Source: Reyranella soli (GTDB taxonomy: Bacteria > Pseudomonadota > Alphaproteobacteria > Reyranellales > Reyranellaceae). Taken from it: a DNA stretch of 42,305 bases. Positions 17,501 to 25,067 of this stretch are shown piece by piece (within the stretch, counting starts at the first letter, position 1; each line of letters starts with the position of its first letter). The notes under the pieces were generated by a model, which was not told where the DNA came from, searched no databases, and saw only the letters and a program-made list of their open reading frames with translations. Location of the stretch: contig NZ_BKAJ01000132.1 in assembly GCF_007992495.1 (NCBI RefSeq), forward strand, positions 1 through 42,305, written 5' to 3'. The position numbers were made by a program, and so were the translations under genes.

Positions 17501-20155
17501 CGCGCCCTCCTGCTCGCCGTCGCGCGAGTGGTGCTGCTGAGTCGTCGCGGCGGCCTGGCGCATCAGCTTGACCGCCTGCAGGCGCCGCGCCCAGAGATGC
17601 CGCCCACCGTCCGTAAGCCCGCGACCGATGCCGGCCTGGCGGAAAAGCCTGTCGCGGACCTGGCGGGGCTGCAGTTCTTCAATGGTCTTGGCGGCTTCTC
17701 GTCCGATGGCCGCGAATACGTCACCGTCCTGGGCCCCGGGCAATCGACGCCGGCGCCGTGGATCAATGTCATCTCCAATCCCTCGTTCGGCTTCCAGGTC
17801 GCGGCCGAAGGCAGCGGCTATACTTGGTCGCAGAACAGCCGCGACAACCAGCTCACTCCCTGGTCCAACGATCCGGTCGGCGATCGCCCCGGCGAGGTTC
17901 TCTACGTGCACGACCTCGACAGCGGCGTCCTGTGGACGCCGACGGCGCTGCCCATCCGGATCGAGCAGGCGTCCTACATCGCCCGCCATGGCCGGGGTCA
18001 TAGCCGTTTCGAAGTCGCGACGCAGGGCATCAGGCTCGATCTGCTGCAGTACGTGCCGCTGTCGGACTCCCTCAAGATTTCGCGCCTCACCATCCGCAAC
18101 CTCTCGGATCGGCCGCGCCGGCTGTCGGTCACGGCCTTTGCCGAATGGGTGCTTGGCCTGTCGCGTGGCGCCTCAGCGCCGACCGTCGTCACCGAACGTG
18201 ATGCCGCGACCGGCGCACTGTTCGCGCGCAACCCCTGGAACCTGCATCACGGCGAGCGCGTCGCCTTCGCCGACCTGGGCGGACGCCAGACGGCCTGGAC
18301 GGGAGATCGCCGCGAATTCATCGGCCGCAACGGCACCATAGGCAATCCCGCCGCGCTGGCTGCCGGCATCGCGCTGTCGCAGCGGGTTGGCGCCGGCCTC
18401 GATCCTTGCGCCGCTTTGCAGGCGACGGTGGAGCTCGAGCGCGGCGGCACCGCGGAGGTCGTCTTCCTGCTGGGTCAGGGCGTCGACGCCGCCGAGGCGC
18501 GGGCCTTGATCGAGCGCTATCGCGCGGCCGATCTCGATGCCGTCCATCGCGAGGTCACGGGCTGGTGGGAAGAGACGCTGGGCGCGGTGCAGGTCAGGAC
18601 ACCGGATCGCGCCATGGACGTCATGTTGAACGGTCCGCTTCTCTACCAGACCTTGGCCTGCCGCTACTGGGCGCGCTCGGCTTTCTACCAGGCGAGCGGC
18701 GCCTACGGCTTCCGCGACCAGCTGCAGGACGTCATGTCGCTCATGGTGGCCCGGCCCGAGCTGGCGCGCGCGCACATCCTGCGCGCCGCGGCGCGGCAGT
18801 TCGTCGAAGGCGACTTCCAGCACTGGTGGTTCGCGCCGGCCGGGCAAGGGGTGCGCACCCGCATCTCCGACGACCGGGCATGGCTCGCGACCGTTGCCGC
18901 CCACTACGTCGAGACCACGGGCGATGCCGCGATCCTCGATGAACGGGTGCCGTTCCTCGACGGTCCCGCCCTCAAGCCGGGCGAGCACGATCTTTACTTC
19001 CAGCCGGGCCTGGCCGACGAGGTGGCGTCGCTGTACGAGCACTGCGCCAGGGGCCTCGATCTCAGCCTCGAGACGGGCTCGCGCGGCCTGCCCCTGATCG
19101 GCACCGGTGACTGGAACGACGGGATGAACCGCGTCGGCGAGGCGGGCCGGGGCGAGAGCGTGTGGCTGGGCTGGTTCTTCCATGCCGCGCTGACCGCCTT
19201 CGCCCCGATCGCCTCGGGCCGCGGCGATGCGGCAAGGGCGATGGCCTGGAAGACGCATGCCGAGGCGCTCTCCGGCGCCCTTGACCGCGACGGCTGGGAC
19301 GGCGAGTGGTATCGCAGGGGCTACTACGACGACGGCGCGCCGCTCGGCTCCGCGAAGAGCGAGGAATGCCGCATCGATTCCATCGCCCAGTCGTGGGCGG
19401 CCCTGTCGGGCGCCGGCGACCCGGCGCGCGCCGTTCAGGCGATGGCGGCCCTCGACCGGCAGCTCGTGCATCGCGGTGACCGCCTGGCGCTGCTTTTCGC
19501 GCCGCCGTTCGACAAGACCGAGCGCGACCCCGGCTACATCAAAGGCTATCCGCCGGGCATCCGCGAGAATGGCGGGCAATACACGCACGCCGCGGCGTGG
19601 TCGATCATGGCCTTCGCCGCGCTGGGCCAGGGTGACAAGGCGGCCGGGCTGTTCTCGCTGGTCAATCCCGTCAATCACACCAGCACACGGGCCGGCATCC
19701 TGCGCTACAAGGTCGAGCCCTATGTCGTGGCGGCCGACGTCTACTCCGTGCCGCCGCATGTCGGGCGCGGCGGCTGGACCTGGTACACCGGCTCGGCCGG
19801 CTGGCTCTATCGCGCCGGCATCGAATCGATCCTCGGCCTCAGGCTCGAGGGTGATTCTATGACCATCGATCCCTGTATCCCGGCGTCATGGCCGGGCTTC
19901 GAGATGACGCTGCGTTATCGCGGCGCAGTCTACGAGATCGCGATCCACAACCCAGGCGGCGTCAACCGCGGCGTGATCGCCGCCGAGCTGGACGGCGCGA
20001 GCCACGCGCCGGCTGGCGGCAGGATGCGCCTGAAGCTCAGCGAAGACTGCGGCACGCACCGGATCGTCGTCACCTTGGGCATCGCGCCACTCTACGTTTC
20101 GCCCCGGGTTGCTTCCCCTGCTTCTCCAGCTTTCGGGCCAGAGTCGGGGAAGTAG
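11558..20155 (+). CDS. ndvB: Cyclic beta-1,2-glucan synthase
   Basis: A giant membrane enzyme of about 2865 residues, close to ChvB/NdvB (~2830). It makes cyclic beta-1,2-glucans from UDP-glucose for the periplasm, used in osmoadaptation and host contact. Membrane helices lie near residues 410-475. The GT84 domain follows, with the metal-binding LDSDTRLP near 625 and an R-x-H-R-W motif (RQHRWARGDW) near 770. More helices lie at ~810-1000. A glucoamylase-like domain spans roughly 1320-1530. The C-terminal GH94 phosphorylase-like part sets ring size, with GTGDWNDGMNRVG near 2515. TTG 11558 is chosen because GGAAAGG precedes it by 8 bases; TTG 11534, eight codons earlier, lacks such a site. No NdvA/ChvA exporter gene is nearby. 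Confidence 0.93.
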   Translation: MYAFLQRALTPPQTIALWNEGDPIRSELFSVERLEQHAISLAANQPVSPSAPRVRSLVARLADNERVLLEAYRAIAKAADEGRPITPAGEWLLDNYHLVERQVREVRTDLPPGYYKQLPKLCSGPLAGYPRVFGLAWAFVAHTDSRFDPEALTRFVRAYQTVQPLSIGELWAVAITLRIVLVENLRRSAVGIMTRRSAREEADAVADRLMGVNDLVADPAALALYQRARLSEGFIVQLAQRLRDQDPQTTPAVGWLEERLKGEGTNADELVRREHQLQGAANVTVRNVITSMRLISDVDWAKLFEEVSPVDDVLRAGSAFSAMDFATRNLYRTAIEQMARGSGLTEPAIAVRALEAAATADGPDGDGRRREPGYYLIGGGRPAFERSLDFRPPGLALRRRFMAMGIAGYVASVSGTAAVLLALPLLATAQAGLANWQVLVMTLVGLLPAIDAALMLVNRAITGGFGATRLPGLDLRKGVPSLLRTVVAVPTLLTSRAGVDEQIELLEVHYLSNPLGAVHFALLSDWADAAAETVPGDADLLAAAVAGIARLNRRHPADDGADRFLLLHRRRVWNDAQGRWMGWERKRGKLHELNRLLRGAADTTFLDTASHPPVGARYVVTLDSDTRLPRDAVQRLVGKMAHPLNRPRVDAAVNRVVEGYGVLQPRVTPSLPVGAEGSRFQRIFSGSSGIDPYSSAVSDVYQDLFGEGSYSGKGIYDIDAFEAALADRVPDNTMLSHDLFEGVFARSGLVSDIEVVEEFPARYDVATSRQHRWARGDWQLLPWLLGGAKGSLSQRRSSPVTAVGFWKMFDNLRRTLSAPAAFVALLAGWTLPLHAALAWTAFVVLTIALPTLLPVMSALLPRNSAVTTRSHLSALVSDIGHAAAQTALLVAFLPHQAWLMLDAIGRTLYRLFISRRRLLDWTTAAQSTSLLRSGWPAFAGQMAGSLFITSLAALAVWYAGRPALPVAAPLILAWLISPAIARWVSVAPADAGSLAISQPDAAALRVIARRTWRFFETFVTEADNMLPPDNFQEDPAGVVAHRTSPTNIGLLLLATAAAREFGWIGTLEAVERLEATLTTVGRLKRHRGHFFNWYDTTDLRPLDPAYISSVDSGNLAGHLIALAGTCAAWRGIPAVATVAVDGLGDSLTLARDALGALPDDRRTHLVTSGELAGGLDELARVLRESPEALDDLALHAARAADMAHALSHERADAAGEEMLFWVEAVQRSIESRRRDLVQKDEARVALDGRLRTLATTARTLANAMEFGFLFDRERQLLSIGYVVAEDALDPSCYDLLASEARLASFMAIAKGEVPARHWFRLGREVTPVGHGAALVSWSGSMFEYLMPSLVMRAPFGSLIERTNSLVVRRQIAHATALGVPWGISESAYNARDKELTYQYSNFGVPGLGFKRGLSENVVIAPYATALAAMVDPTAAMANFRRLAGIGGRGDYGFYEALDFTPSRLPEGRTQVVVRTYMAHHQGMTIVALANALLDGVMRGRFHAEPMIQATELLLQERTPRDVAVAHPRAEEVGASATVDDLEPPIVRRLHNPHAASPSAHLLSNGRYSVMLTAAGSGYSRWGEQAVSRWREDATCDDWGSYVLLRDVASSDVWSTTWQPGGARPVSYDVMFAEDRAEFVRHDGDLTTTLDVVVSPEVDAEVRRVSIANAGGEPRDIEVTSYAEIALAPPAADAAHQAFSKLFVQTEFLASAGAILATRRRRSPDEPELWAAHLAVVEGESVGGVEIETDRARFLGRGNAVGNAVAAVDGRSLSNTVGTVLDPIFALRRRVRVPPGGFVRVAFWTVVAGSREALLDAVDKHQDANAFERAATLAWTQAQVQLRHLDVTPLQASLYQRLAGHVVYATPALRSSSDTIGRGLAPQHLLWAQGISGDVPIVVVRIDEVEDSSVVHEVLRAREYWRLKGLAVDLVILNERGASYVQDLQAALETLVRTSRSRTHLGVEREAGGIFVLRSDLVSGETRALLLAVARVVLLSRRGGLAHQLDRLQAPRPEMPPTVRKPATDAGLAEKPVADLAGLQFFNGLGGFSSDGREYVTVLGPGQSTPAPWINVISNPSFGFQVAAEGSGYTWSQNSRDNQLTPWSNDPVGDRPGEVLYVHDLDSGVLWTPTALPIRIEQASYIARHGRGHSRFEVATQGIRLDLLQYVPLSDSLKISRLTIRNLSDRPRRLSVTAFAEWVLGLSRGASAPTVVTERDAATGALFARNPWNLHHGERVAFADLGGRQTAWTGDRREFIGRNGTIGNPAALAAGIALSQRVGAGLDPCAALQATVELERGGTAEVVFLLGQGVDAAEARALIERYRAADLDAVHREVTGWWEETLGAVQVRTPDRAMDVMLNGPLLYQTLACRYWARSAFYQASGAYGFRDQLQDVMSLMVARPELARAHILRAAARQFVEGDFQHWWFAPAGQGVRTRISDDRAWLATVAAHYVETTGDAAILDERVPFLDGPALKPGEHDLYFQPGLADEVASLYEHCARGLDLSLETGSRGLPLIGTGDWNDGMNRVGEAGRGESVWLGWFFHAALTAFAPIASGRGDAARAMAWKTHAEALSGALDRDGWDGEWYRRGYYDDGAPLGSAKSEECRIDSIAQSWAALSGAGDPARAVQAMAALDRQLVHRGDRLALLFAPPFDKTERDPGYIKGYPPGIRENGGQYTHAAAWSIMAFAALGQGDKAAGLFSLVNPVNHTSTRAGILRYKVEPYVVAADVYSVPPHVGRGGWTWYTGSAGWLYRAGIESILGLRLEGDSMTIDPCIPASWPGFEMTLRYRGAVYEIAIHNPGGVNRGVIAAELDGASHAPAGGRMRLKLSEDCGTHRIVVTLGIAPLYVSPRVASPASPAFGPESGK

Positions 20156-20204
20156 AGAGGATCCCGAGGAACCCTTCTCAGCGGCTGATCTACTTGAAGA
20201 GAAT

Positions 20205-20279
<75 letters not shown>

Positions 20280-20361
20280 GCTCCATGTCCGGCCGGGTAG
20301 GTGCCGGAAGGCGGCGTTGATACGGGTTTTCGGCCCCTAATGCAAGGCCCGCCCCGGGAAG

Positions 20362-21228
20362 TTAGCCGCGGGCCAGAAGCCGCTGCAGATACTTCCCGTA
20401 TTCGCTGTCCCGGATGGGCTGGATCAGCTTTTCCATGCCGGCATCGTCGATATAGCCCTTGCGCCAGGCGACCTCCTCGGGACTGCCGATCTGCAGGCCC
20501 TGGCGGTCCTCGACCGTCTCGACGAACTGGGCGGCGCGCAGCAGGCTCGACGGCGTGCCAGTGTCGAGCCAAGCATAGCCGCGGCCCAGCTTCTCGACGG
20601 TGAGGCGCCCCTGCTTCAGGTAGTGCGCATTGACGTCGCTGATCTCGAGCTCGCCGCGCGCCGAGCGAGGAATGTGCGCGGCGACGTCGCAAACATCGGC
20701 GTCGTAGAAATAGAGGCCCGTGACCGCCCAGTTCGACTTTGGTTCCTTGGGTTTCTCGACGATCGAGATCGGCTGGCCTGCGGCGTCGAACTCGACAACG
20801 CCATAGGCCGAAGGGTCGCTCACCCAGTAGGCATAGATCATGGCACCGCTGCCCATGGCGCCACGCTCGGCCACCGCCGGCAGCGAATCGCCATAGAACA
20901 GGTTGTCCCCCAGGATCAGGCCGACGCGGTCCTTGGCCACGAAGTCGCGGCCGACCAGGAACACCTCGGCGATGCCGCCCGGCTTGGGCTGCACGGCGTA
21001 GCGGATCTCGAGGCCCCACTGCTTGCCGTCGCCGAACAGGCGGCGATAGGACTCCTCGTCGGCCGGATTGACGACCAGCAGGATCTCGCGGCACCCCGCC
21101 AGCATCAGCGTGGTCAGCGGGTAATAGACCATCGGCTTGTTGTAGACCGGCAGGAGCTGCTTGTTGGCGGCCCGGGTCATCGGGTAAAGCCGCGTGCCGC
21201 TGCCGCCGGACAGAACGATGCCTTTCAT
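20362..21228 (-). CDS. rfbA: Glucose-1-phosphate thymidylyltransferase
   Basis: A 288-residue nucleotidyltransferase that makes dTDP-glucose from glucose-1-phosphate and dTTP, the first step of dTDP-L-rhamnose and related sugar synthesis. The N-terminal signature GGSGTRLYPMT is followed by NKQLLPVYNKPMVYYPLTTL; GDNLFYGDSLP and EKPKEPKSNWAVTGLYFYD are also characteristic. Length matches RmlA/RfbA (~290). The usual rfbB, rfbC and rfbD partners are not in the window, so it is an isolated copy here. It is divergent from the YbaK gene across a 32-bp gap. Confidence 0.95.
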   Translation of the reverse strand: MKGIVLSGGSGTRLYPMTRAANKQLLPVYNKPMVYYPLTTLMLAGCREILLVVNPADEESYRRLFGDGKQWGLEIRYAVQPKPGGIAEVFLVGRDFVAKDRVGLILGDNLFYGDSLPAVAERGAMGSGAMIYAYWVSDPSAYGVVEFDAAGQPISIVEKPKEPKSNWAVTGLYFYDADVCDVAAHIPRSARGELEISDVNAHYLKQGRLTVEKLGRGYAWLDTGTPSSLLRAAQFVETVEDRQGLQIGSPEEVAWRKGYIDDAGMEKLIQPIRDSEYGKYLQRLLARG

Positions 21229-21260
21229 GAAATCCCCTTCACGCCGATCGATGTAGCCCG

Positions 21261-21752
21261 ATGCTCGACCCGCAACAACTCTTCGCCCGTCTCGACCAAT
21301 TGGGCATCGCCCATCGCACCGTCGAGCATCCGCCGGTCTTCACCGTCGAGGAGGCCAAGGCGCTGCGCGGCAACCTGCCCGGCCATCACATCAAGAACCT
21401 CTTCCTGCGCAACAAGAAGGAGGAGATGTGGCTGGTCGTGGCGCTCGAGGATCGCGCCATCGACCTCAAACGCCTCGGCGAGGTCCTGGGTGCCGGCCGC
21501 CTCTCCTTCGGCAGCGCCGATCGCCTGAAGCGCCATCTCGGCGTCGAGCCGGGGTCGGTGACGCCGCTTTCCCTGATAAACGATGCGAGCCGAGTCGTGC
21601 GGTTGGTGCTCGATCGCGGCGTCGCCGAGGGCGGCCCGGTCAACGCCCACCCCCTGGTCAACACCATGACGACGGCCCTCTCGCCAGCCGACCTGATGCG
21701 CTTCTTCGCGGCCACCGGCCATACGCCGCACTGGCTCGACTTCCCGTTATAA
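21261..21752 (+). CDS. YbaK/ProX-type prolyl-tRNA editing protein
   Basis: A 163-residue free-standing editing domain of the YbaK/PrdX fold. Such proteins hydrolyse mischarged aminoacyl-tRNA, for example Ala- or Cys-tRNA(Pro). FTVEEAKALRGNLPGHHIKN, FLRNKKEEMWLVVALEDRAI and the conserved Lys in SFGSADRLKRHLGVEPGSVT are typical, with the C-terminal FFAATGHTPHWLDFPL as in PrdX. The TAA stop lies inside a Zur-box palindrome that belongs to the following zinc-binding gene, so the end of this gene carries the next gene's promoter. Confidence 0.87.
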   Translation: MLDPQQLFARLDQLGIAHRTVEHPPVFTVEEAKALRGNLPGHHIKNLFLRNKKEEMWLVVALEDRAIDLKRLGEVLGAGRLSFGSADRLKRHLGVEPGSVTPLSLINDASRVVRLVLDRGVAEGGPVNAHPLVNTMTTALSPADLMRFFAATGHTPHWLDFPL

Positions 21753-21758
21753 TATAAC
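21746..21758 (+). promoter_or_regulatory. Zur-box core with embedded -10 element
   Basis: GTTATAATATAAC is a perfect 6+1+6 palindrome and matches the GTTATA-N-TATAAC core of the known Zur operator exactly. TATAAT at 21748-21753 lies inside and could be the -10 hexamer, placing the transcript start only about 8 bases before the ATG at 21768. No good -35 element is seen. Binding of zinc-loaded Zur here would block polymerase directly. Confidence 0.8.
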
Positions 21759-21767
21759 ACTCAGCCG

Positions 21768-22682
21768 ATGCTGTTGAGACGCCACTTCCTGGCGGCCGCC
21801 GCGCCGCTCGCGGTCCTGCCCGTGCGTGCCCGGGCCCAAGTTCAGGCCAAGAAGCCCAAGGTCGTGGCGACCTTCTCGATCCTGGGCGATCTTTTGGCCG
21901 AGGTCGGCGCCGATCGGATCGAGCTTGCCGTGCTGGTCGGCGCCGATATCGACGCCCACACCTATCAGCCCAGGCCGACCGATGCGCGCGCACTTGCCTC
22001 GGCGCAGGCGCTCGTCAGCAACGGGCTGGGCTACGAAGGCTGGATCGATCGCCTGGCCAAGGCCGCGCCCTTCAAGGGCCGCGCCATCGTGGCGACGGCG
22101 GGCGTGGCCACCTTGGAGGGCGCGCCAACGCCCGGCCACAACCACGTCCATGGCCCCGACCCGCATTGCTGGCAGGATGCTGGCCGCGTGCGGCGCTATG
22201 TCGGCAACATCGTCGAAGGCCTGTCGATGGTCGATGCCGCGAACGCCGCCTTCTATCGCGAGCGCGGGCAGGCCTACGACAAGCGCCTCGTGACCCTCGA
22301 CCAATGGATCAAGGACGAGATCGCCAAGGTGCCGGCGGCGCAGCGGCGCGCCATCACGGCGCACGATTCGTTCCGCTACTTCACGGCGGCCTACGGCGTA
22401 CAGTTCTTCGCCCCGCGCGGCTTCACCACCGAGAGCGAGCCGTCGGCCAAGGACGTGGCGGCGCTGATCCGCCTGGTGCGCGAGCAGAAGATCAAGGCGC
22501 TGTTCGTCGAGAACATGAGCAACCCCGGCCTGATCGACCAGATCGCGCGCGAGTCGGGCGCTGTGGTCGGGCCGCGGCTGTACAGCGATGCGCTGTCGGC
22601 GCCGGGCGGGCCGGCGCCGACTTACGAGGCGATGATGCGCCACAACGTGACGGCGTTGGTCGCGGGGATGATGAAGAACTAA
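21768..22682 (+). CDS. ZnuA-like zinc ABC transporter substrate-binding protein
   Basis: A 304-residue cluster A-I metal-binding protein. The N-terminus MLLRRHFLAAAAPLAV with an RARA|Q-type cleavage near residue 24 is a twin-arginine-like signal peptide, so the protein is periplasmic. Metal ligands are H64 (DIDAHTYQPRP), H133 (PDPHCWQD) and H199 (ITAHDSFRYF), with an acidic residue expected near ENMSNPGL. A short His-rich loop (GHNHVHG, residues 123-129) is typical of zinc members. It follows a Zur box. Permease and ATPase genes (znuB, znuC) are not adjacent; a convergent gene follows. Mn2+ cannot be excluded as ligand, but the Zur site favours zinc. Confidence 0.9.
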   Translation: MLLRRHFLAAAAPLAVLPVRARAQVQAKKPKVVATFSILGDLLAEVGADRIELAVLVGADIDAHTYQPRPTDARALASAQALVSNGLGYEGWIDRLAKAAPFKGRAIVATAGVATLEGAPTPGHNHVHGPDPHCWQDAGRVRRYVGNIVEGLSMVDAANAAFYRERGQAYDKRLVTLDQWIKDEIAKVPAAQRRAITAHDSFRYFTAAYGVQFFAPRGFTTESEPSAKDVAALIRLVREQKIKALFVENMSNPGLIDQIARESGAVVGPRLYSDALSAPGGPAPTYEAMMRHNVTALVAGMMKN

Positions 22683-22689
22683 ATCAACT

Positions 22690-22840
22690 CTTCACCTCCC
22701 CCGTCTTACGGGGGAGGCCGGGAGGGGGAAGGCATCCGTAAGGGTCCCTCCCAGAAAAAGATCATGATCTGAAATCAGCAGACAACACGACTGTTGCTCG
22801 CCCCTCCCTACCCTCCCCCGTATGACGGGGGAGGAAAAGA
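22690..22840. repeat. Paired CCTCCCCCGT palindromes, terminator-like
   Basis: Two hairpins with 10-base stems, 22695-22717 (CCTCCCCCGT-CTT-ACGGGGGAGG) and 22812-22834 (same arms, ATG loop), flank a ~95-bp core. GGGAGGGGG and CCCCTCCCT extensions let the two ends pair as well. It sits between the convergent znuA-like and folD genes and probably ends transcription from both sides. The palindrome at 1-87 has a similar style, so both may belong to a dispersed repeat family. Confidence 0.65.
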
Positions 22841-22851
22841 GAACGGGAAGA

Positions 22852-23754
22852 TCAGATCGCCACGAACGGCAGTCCGGCCGACTTCCGAGCTTCCTGCAGC
22901 GTGTTGTACATCAGGCACGCCACCGTCATCGGGCCGACGCCGCCCGGCACCGGCGTGATGTGACCCGCAACAGGCAGGGCCTCGGCGAAGGCGACGTCGC
23001 CGACCAGGCGCGTCTTGCCGTCGGAAGCGGGCACGCGGTTGATGCCGACATCGATCACCGTGGCGCCAGGCTTGATCCAGTCGCCGCGCACGAACTCGGG
23101 CTTGCCGATGGCGACGACAAGGATGTCGGCCTGGCGGCTCACCGCCGGCAGATCGCGCGTGCGCGAATGGGCGATGGTCACCGTGCAATCAGCGCGCAGC
23201 AGCAGGCGCGCCACCGGACGGCCGACCAGGGTCGAACGGCCGATCACCACGGCATGACGACCGGTCAGCGAGGCAAGCGCGTCCTGCAGCAGCATCAATA
23301 TGCCAAGCGGCGTGCACGGCACGGGAAAGTCGAGCGGCGCACCGGATTCGACCGAGCCCAGTCGGCCGACATTCAGCGGATGAAAGCCATCGACATCCTT
23401 GGCCGGATCGACGGCCAGCAGAACCTGTGCGGTATTGATGTGCTTGGGCAGCGGCAGCTGCACCAGGATGCCATGCACGCTCGGGTCGGCGTTCAGCCGG
23501 GCGATCAGCTCCAGCAGCTCGGCCTCGGTCGTGCTCTCGGGCAGGCGATGATCGAAGCTCGCCATGCCGAGCTCGGCCGCGAGCTTGCCCTTGCTGCGGA
23601 CATAGACCTGGCTCGCCGGATCCTCGCCGATCAACACCGTCGCCAGGCCGGGTTTGGGTCCGCCGTCGGCGATCAACGCCTCGACGCCCGCGGCGACGCG
23701 CTTGCGCAGGCCGGCTGCGTAGGCCTTGCCGTCTATCAGTTTCGCTTCAGCCAT
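22852..23754 (-). CDS. folD: Methylenetetrahydrofolate dehydrogenase / methenyl-THF cyclohydrolase
   Basis: A 300-residue bifunctional FolD that interconverts 5,10-methylene-, methenyl- and 10-formyl-tetrahydrofolate in the cytoplasm. Seen are the catalytic YVRSKGK region with the conserved Lys, GILVQLPLPKHI, DVDGFHPLNVGRL, the NADP-binding VIGRSTLVGRPVARLLL and the terminal PVPGGVGPMTVACLM. Length is standard. The ATG at 23754 lies inside the end of the yggU gene (8-bp overlap), so the two are cotranscribed. A 22-codon upstream extension is read-through of the other frame and is rejected. Confidence 0.96.
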   Translation of the reverse strand: MAEAKLIDGKAYAAGLRKRVAAGVEALIADGGPKPGLATVLIGEDPASQVYVRSKGKLAAELGMASFDHRLPESTTEAELLELIARLNADPSVHGILVQLPLPKHINTAQVLLAVDPAKDVDGFHPLNVGRLGSVESGAPLDFPVPCTPLGILMLLQDALASLTGRHAVVIGRSTLVGRPVARLLLRADCTVTIAHSRTRDLPAVSRQADILVVAIGKPEFVRGDWIKPGATVIDVGINRVPASDGKTRLVGDVAFAEALPVAGHITPVPGGVGPMTVACLMYNTLQEARKSAGLPFVAI

Positions 23755-24067
23755 CTCTCCCCGCAGAGTCCCTTGTCCATTCCACGATCTTCGCCGCGAG
23801 CAGCGTGGGCTCGCCGGCAATGCTCAAGACCTTGTCGCGTGATATCGCGCCGCGCGTCACCGCAAAGGCCGACTTCGGCAGCCGCCAGGTCGCGGCCAGC
23901 AGGTCGATTACGGCGGCATTGGCCCTGCCATCTTCGGCAGGCGCCGTCACCTGGGCCTTGAGCGTGCCATCGACGCAGGCGAGCGCGGTACGACGGGCCC
24001 GTGGCTGGGCGCGCACTTCGACCGTCACGCCCGTGCCGGTGCGGCGCAGGAACACCGGATCCGACAC
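23747..24067 (-). CDS. DUF167 / YggU family protein
   Basis: A 106-residue protein, starting with GTG at 24067, just 4 bp after the yggT stop; translation then reads V/M-SDPVFLRRTGTG. The core VRAQPRARRTALACVDGTLK, then KAQVTAPAEDGRANAAVIDLLA, has the family pattern of a small alpha/beta fold with invariant G-x-A-N. Function of YggU is unknown. The order yggT-yggU-folD is common in alphaproteobacteria, and its overlap with folD implies one transcript. An ATG further upstream lies inside yggT and is less likely. Confidence 0.85.
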   Translation of the reverse strand: MSDPVFLRRTGTGVTVEVRAQPRARRTALACVDGTLKAQVTAPAEDGRANAAVIDLLAATWRLPKSAFAVTRGAISRDKVLSIAGEPTLLAAKIVEWTRDSAGRDG

Positions 24068-24071
24068 AAGG

Positions 24072-24353
24072 CTAGTACAAGATGTAGTTCGCGATGAAAT
24101 GCTGGATGACAATGATCAGCAACAGGGCAACGACCGGCGAGATGTCGATGCCGCCCAGGTTCGGCAGAAGGCGGCGGAGCGGCCGCAGCACCGGTTCGGT
24201 CACGCGATAGAGCAGGTCGACGACCACGCGGATGAACTGGTTGCGCACGTTGACGACGCCGAACGCGACCAGCCAGCTCATGATGGCGCTGGCAATGATG
24301 ATGGCCGAATAGATGTCGAGAATTTTCAAGATCAGCTGGCCCGCCGACATCAT
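24072..24353 (-). CDS. YggT family membrane protein
   Basis: A 93-residue inner-membrane protein with two hydrophobic spans (residues ~8-32 and ~68-90) joined by the conserved cytoplasmic segment VTEPVLRPLRRLLPNLGGID, the family hallmark. YggT proteins have been linked to osmotic stress tolerance and division-site or septal functions in other bacteria; the molecular role is unsettled. It heads the yggT-yggU-folD cluster, 89 bp after the FHA gene stop on the same strand. Confidence 0.9.
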   Translation of the reverse strand: MMSAGQLILKILDIYSAIIIASAIMSWLVAFGVVNVRNQFIRVVVDLLYRVTEPVLRPLRRLLPNLGGIDISPVVALLLIIVIQHFIANYILY

Positions 24354-24442
24354 CGCCTCTCCGAATCGCTGCCGGCAGGTCGCCGGCCGGGCACCCTACT
24401 CGGCGGGTAATGTCGATCACAAGCCAATTCCCCGCCCTCAAT

Positions 24443-25066
24443 TCATGCGCGCGACAGGGCTAATTCGACCGTCCCGACGTGGATGGCACGCGCTGCGCTG
24501 ATATCGCGCGGGCCGTGCTCGGGCAGCAGCCGGGCCCCGTCGATCCGGGTGCCGCCGGGCGTGCCGAGATCTTCCAGGCCGAGCCGGCCGCCGGAGACGA
24601 ACAGGCGCGCATGCGGCTGTCCGACCGTCGGATCGGGCACACAAAGCTCGTTGGCCTGCTGGGCGGCGGCGCCAGTCAGCACATAGGCGGGCTGTGTCCC
24701 GTCCATCGACAGCACGACAGGCCCGCCCGCCGAGAGCCCGCTCAACCGCCAGGGGCGCCGGTCGGCCAGGGCGGCCGGCGGCGGCGACAAGGCGCCGGGC
24801 GATGCCGGCCGGGCCGGCGATGATGCGCCGGGCGCCGCCGCGGCCATCTCGTCGCGCGGCCAGCGCATGAAGGCGAAGACCCACAGCAGGATCAGCGGCA
24901 CGATCATGCCGATGCCGGTCAGCGTCAGCAGGATGGCGCCGAGACCCGCCCAGCCCGGCAGCCCCGTCTTCTCGACGATGCGCCAAGCCATCCAGCCGGC
25001 CAGCACCAGGCCGATCAGGCCGAAGACGCTCGACAGGCCGAACAGGCCCAGGATCTCCATGCCCAT
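24443..25066 (-). CDS. FHA domain-containing membrane protein
   Basis: A 207-residue protein. The first ~70 residues hold two membrane spans (GLFGLSSVFGLIGLVLAGWM and an ILLTLTGIGMIVPLILLWVF-type stretch). A Pro/Ala-rich linker follows at ~73-100. The C-terminal ~100 residues match a forkhead-associated fold: CVPDPTVGQPHARLFVSGG and LEDLGTPGGTRIDGARLL fit the FHA H-A and D-L-G-T-N-G-T motifs, although the usual N is replaced (TPGGT). FHA domains bind phosphothreonine peptides. No kinase is nearby. It starts one base after the stop of the small membrane gene upstream, so the two are coupled. Confidence 0.8.
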   Translation of the reverse strand: MGMEILGLFGLSSVFGLIGLVLAGWMAWRIVEKTGLPGWAGLGAILLTLTGIGMIVPLILLWVFAFMRWPRDEMAAAAPGASSPARPASPGALSPPPAALADRRPWRLSGLSAGGPVVLSMDGTQPAYVLTGAAAQQANELCVPDPTVGQPHARLFVSGGRLGLEDLGTPGGTRIDGARLLPEHGPRDISAARAIHVGTVELALSRA

Positions 25067-25067
25067 C

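Noticed and set aside
18173..19759. 528-codon minus-strand frame within the glucan synthase
   Set aside because: Antisense of the GH94 coding part; composition only.
22822..23961. 379-codon plus-strand frame opposite folD and yggU
   Set aside because: Shadow; the minus strand carries FolD and DUF167 motifs.
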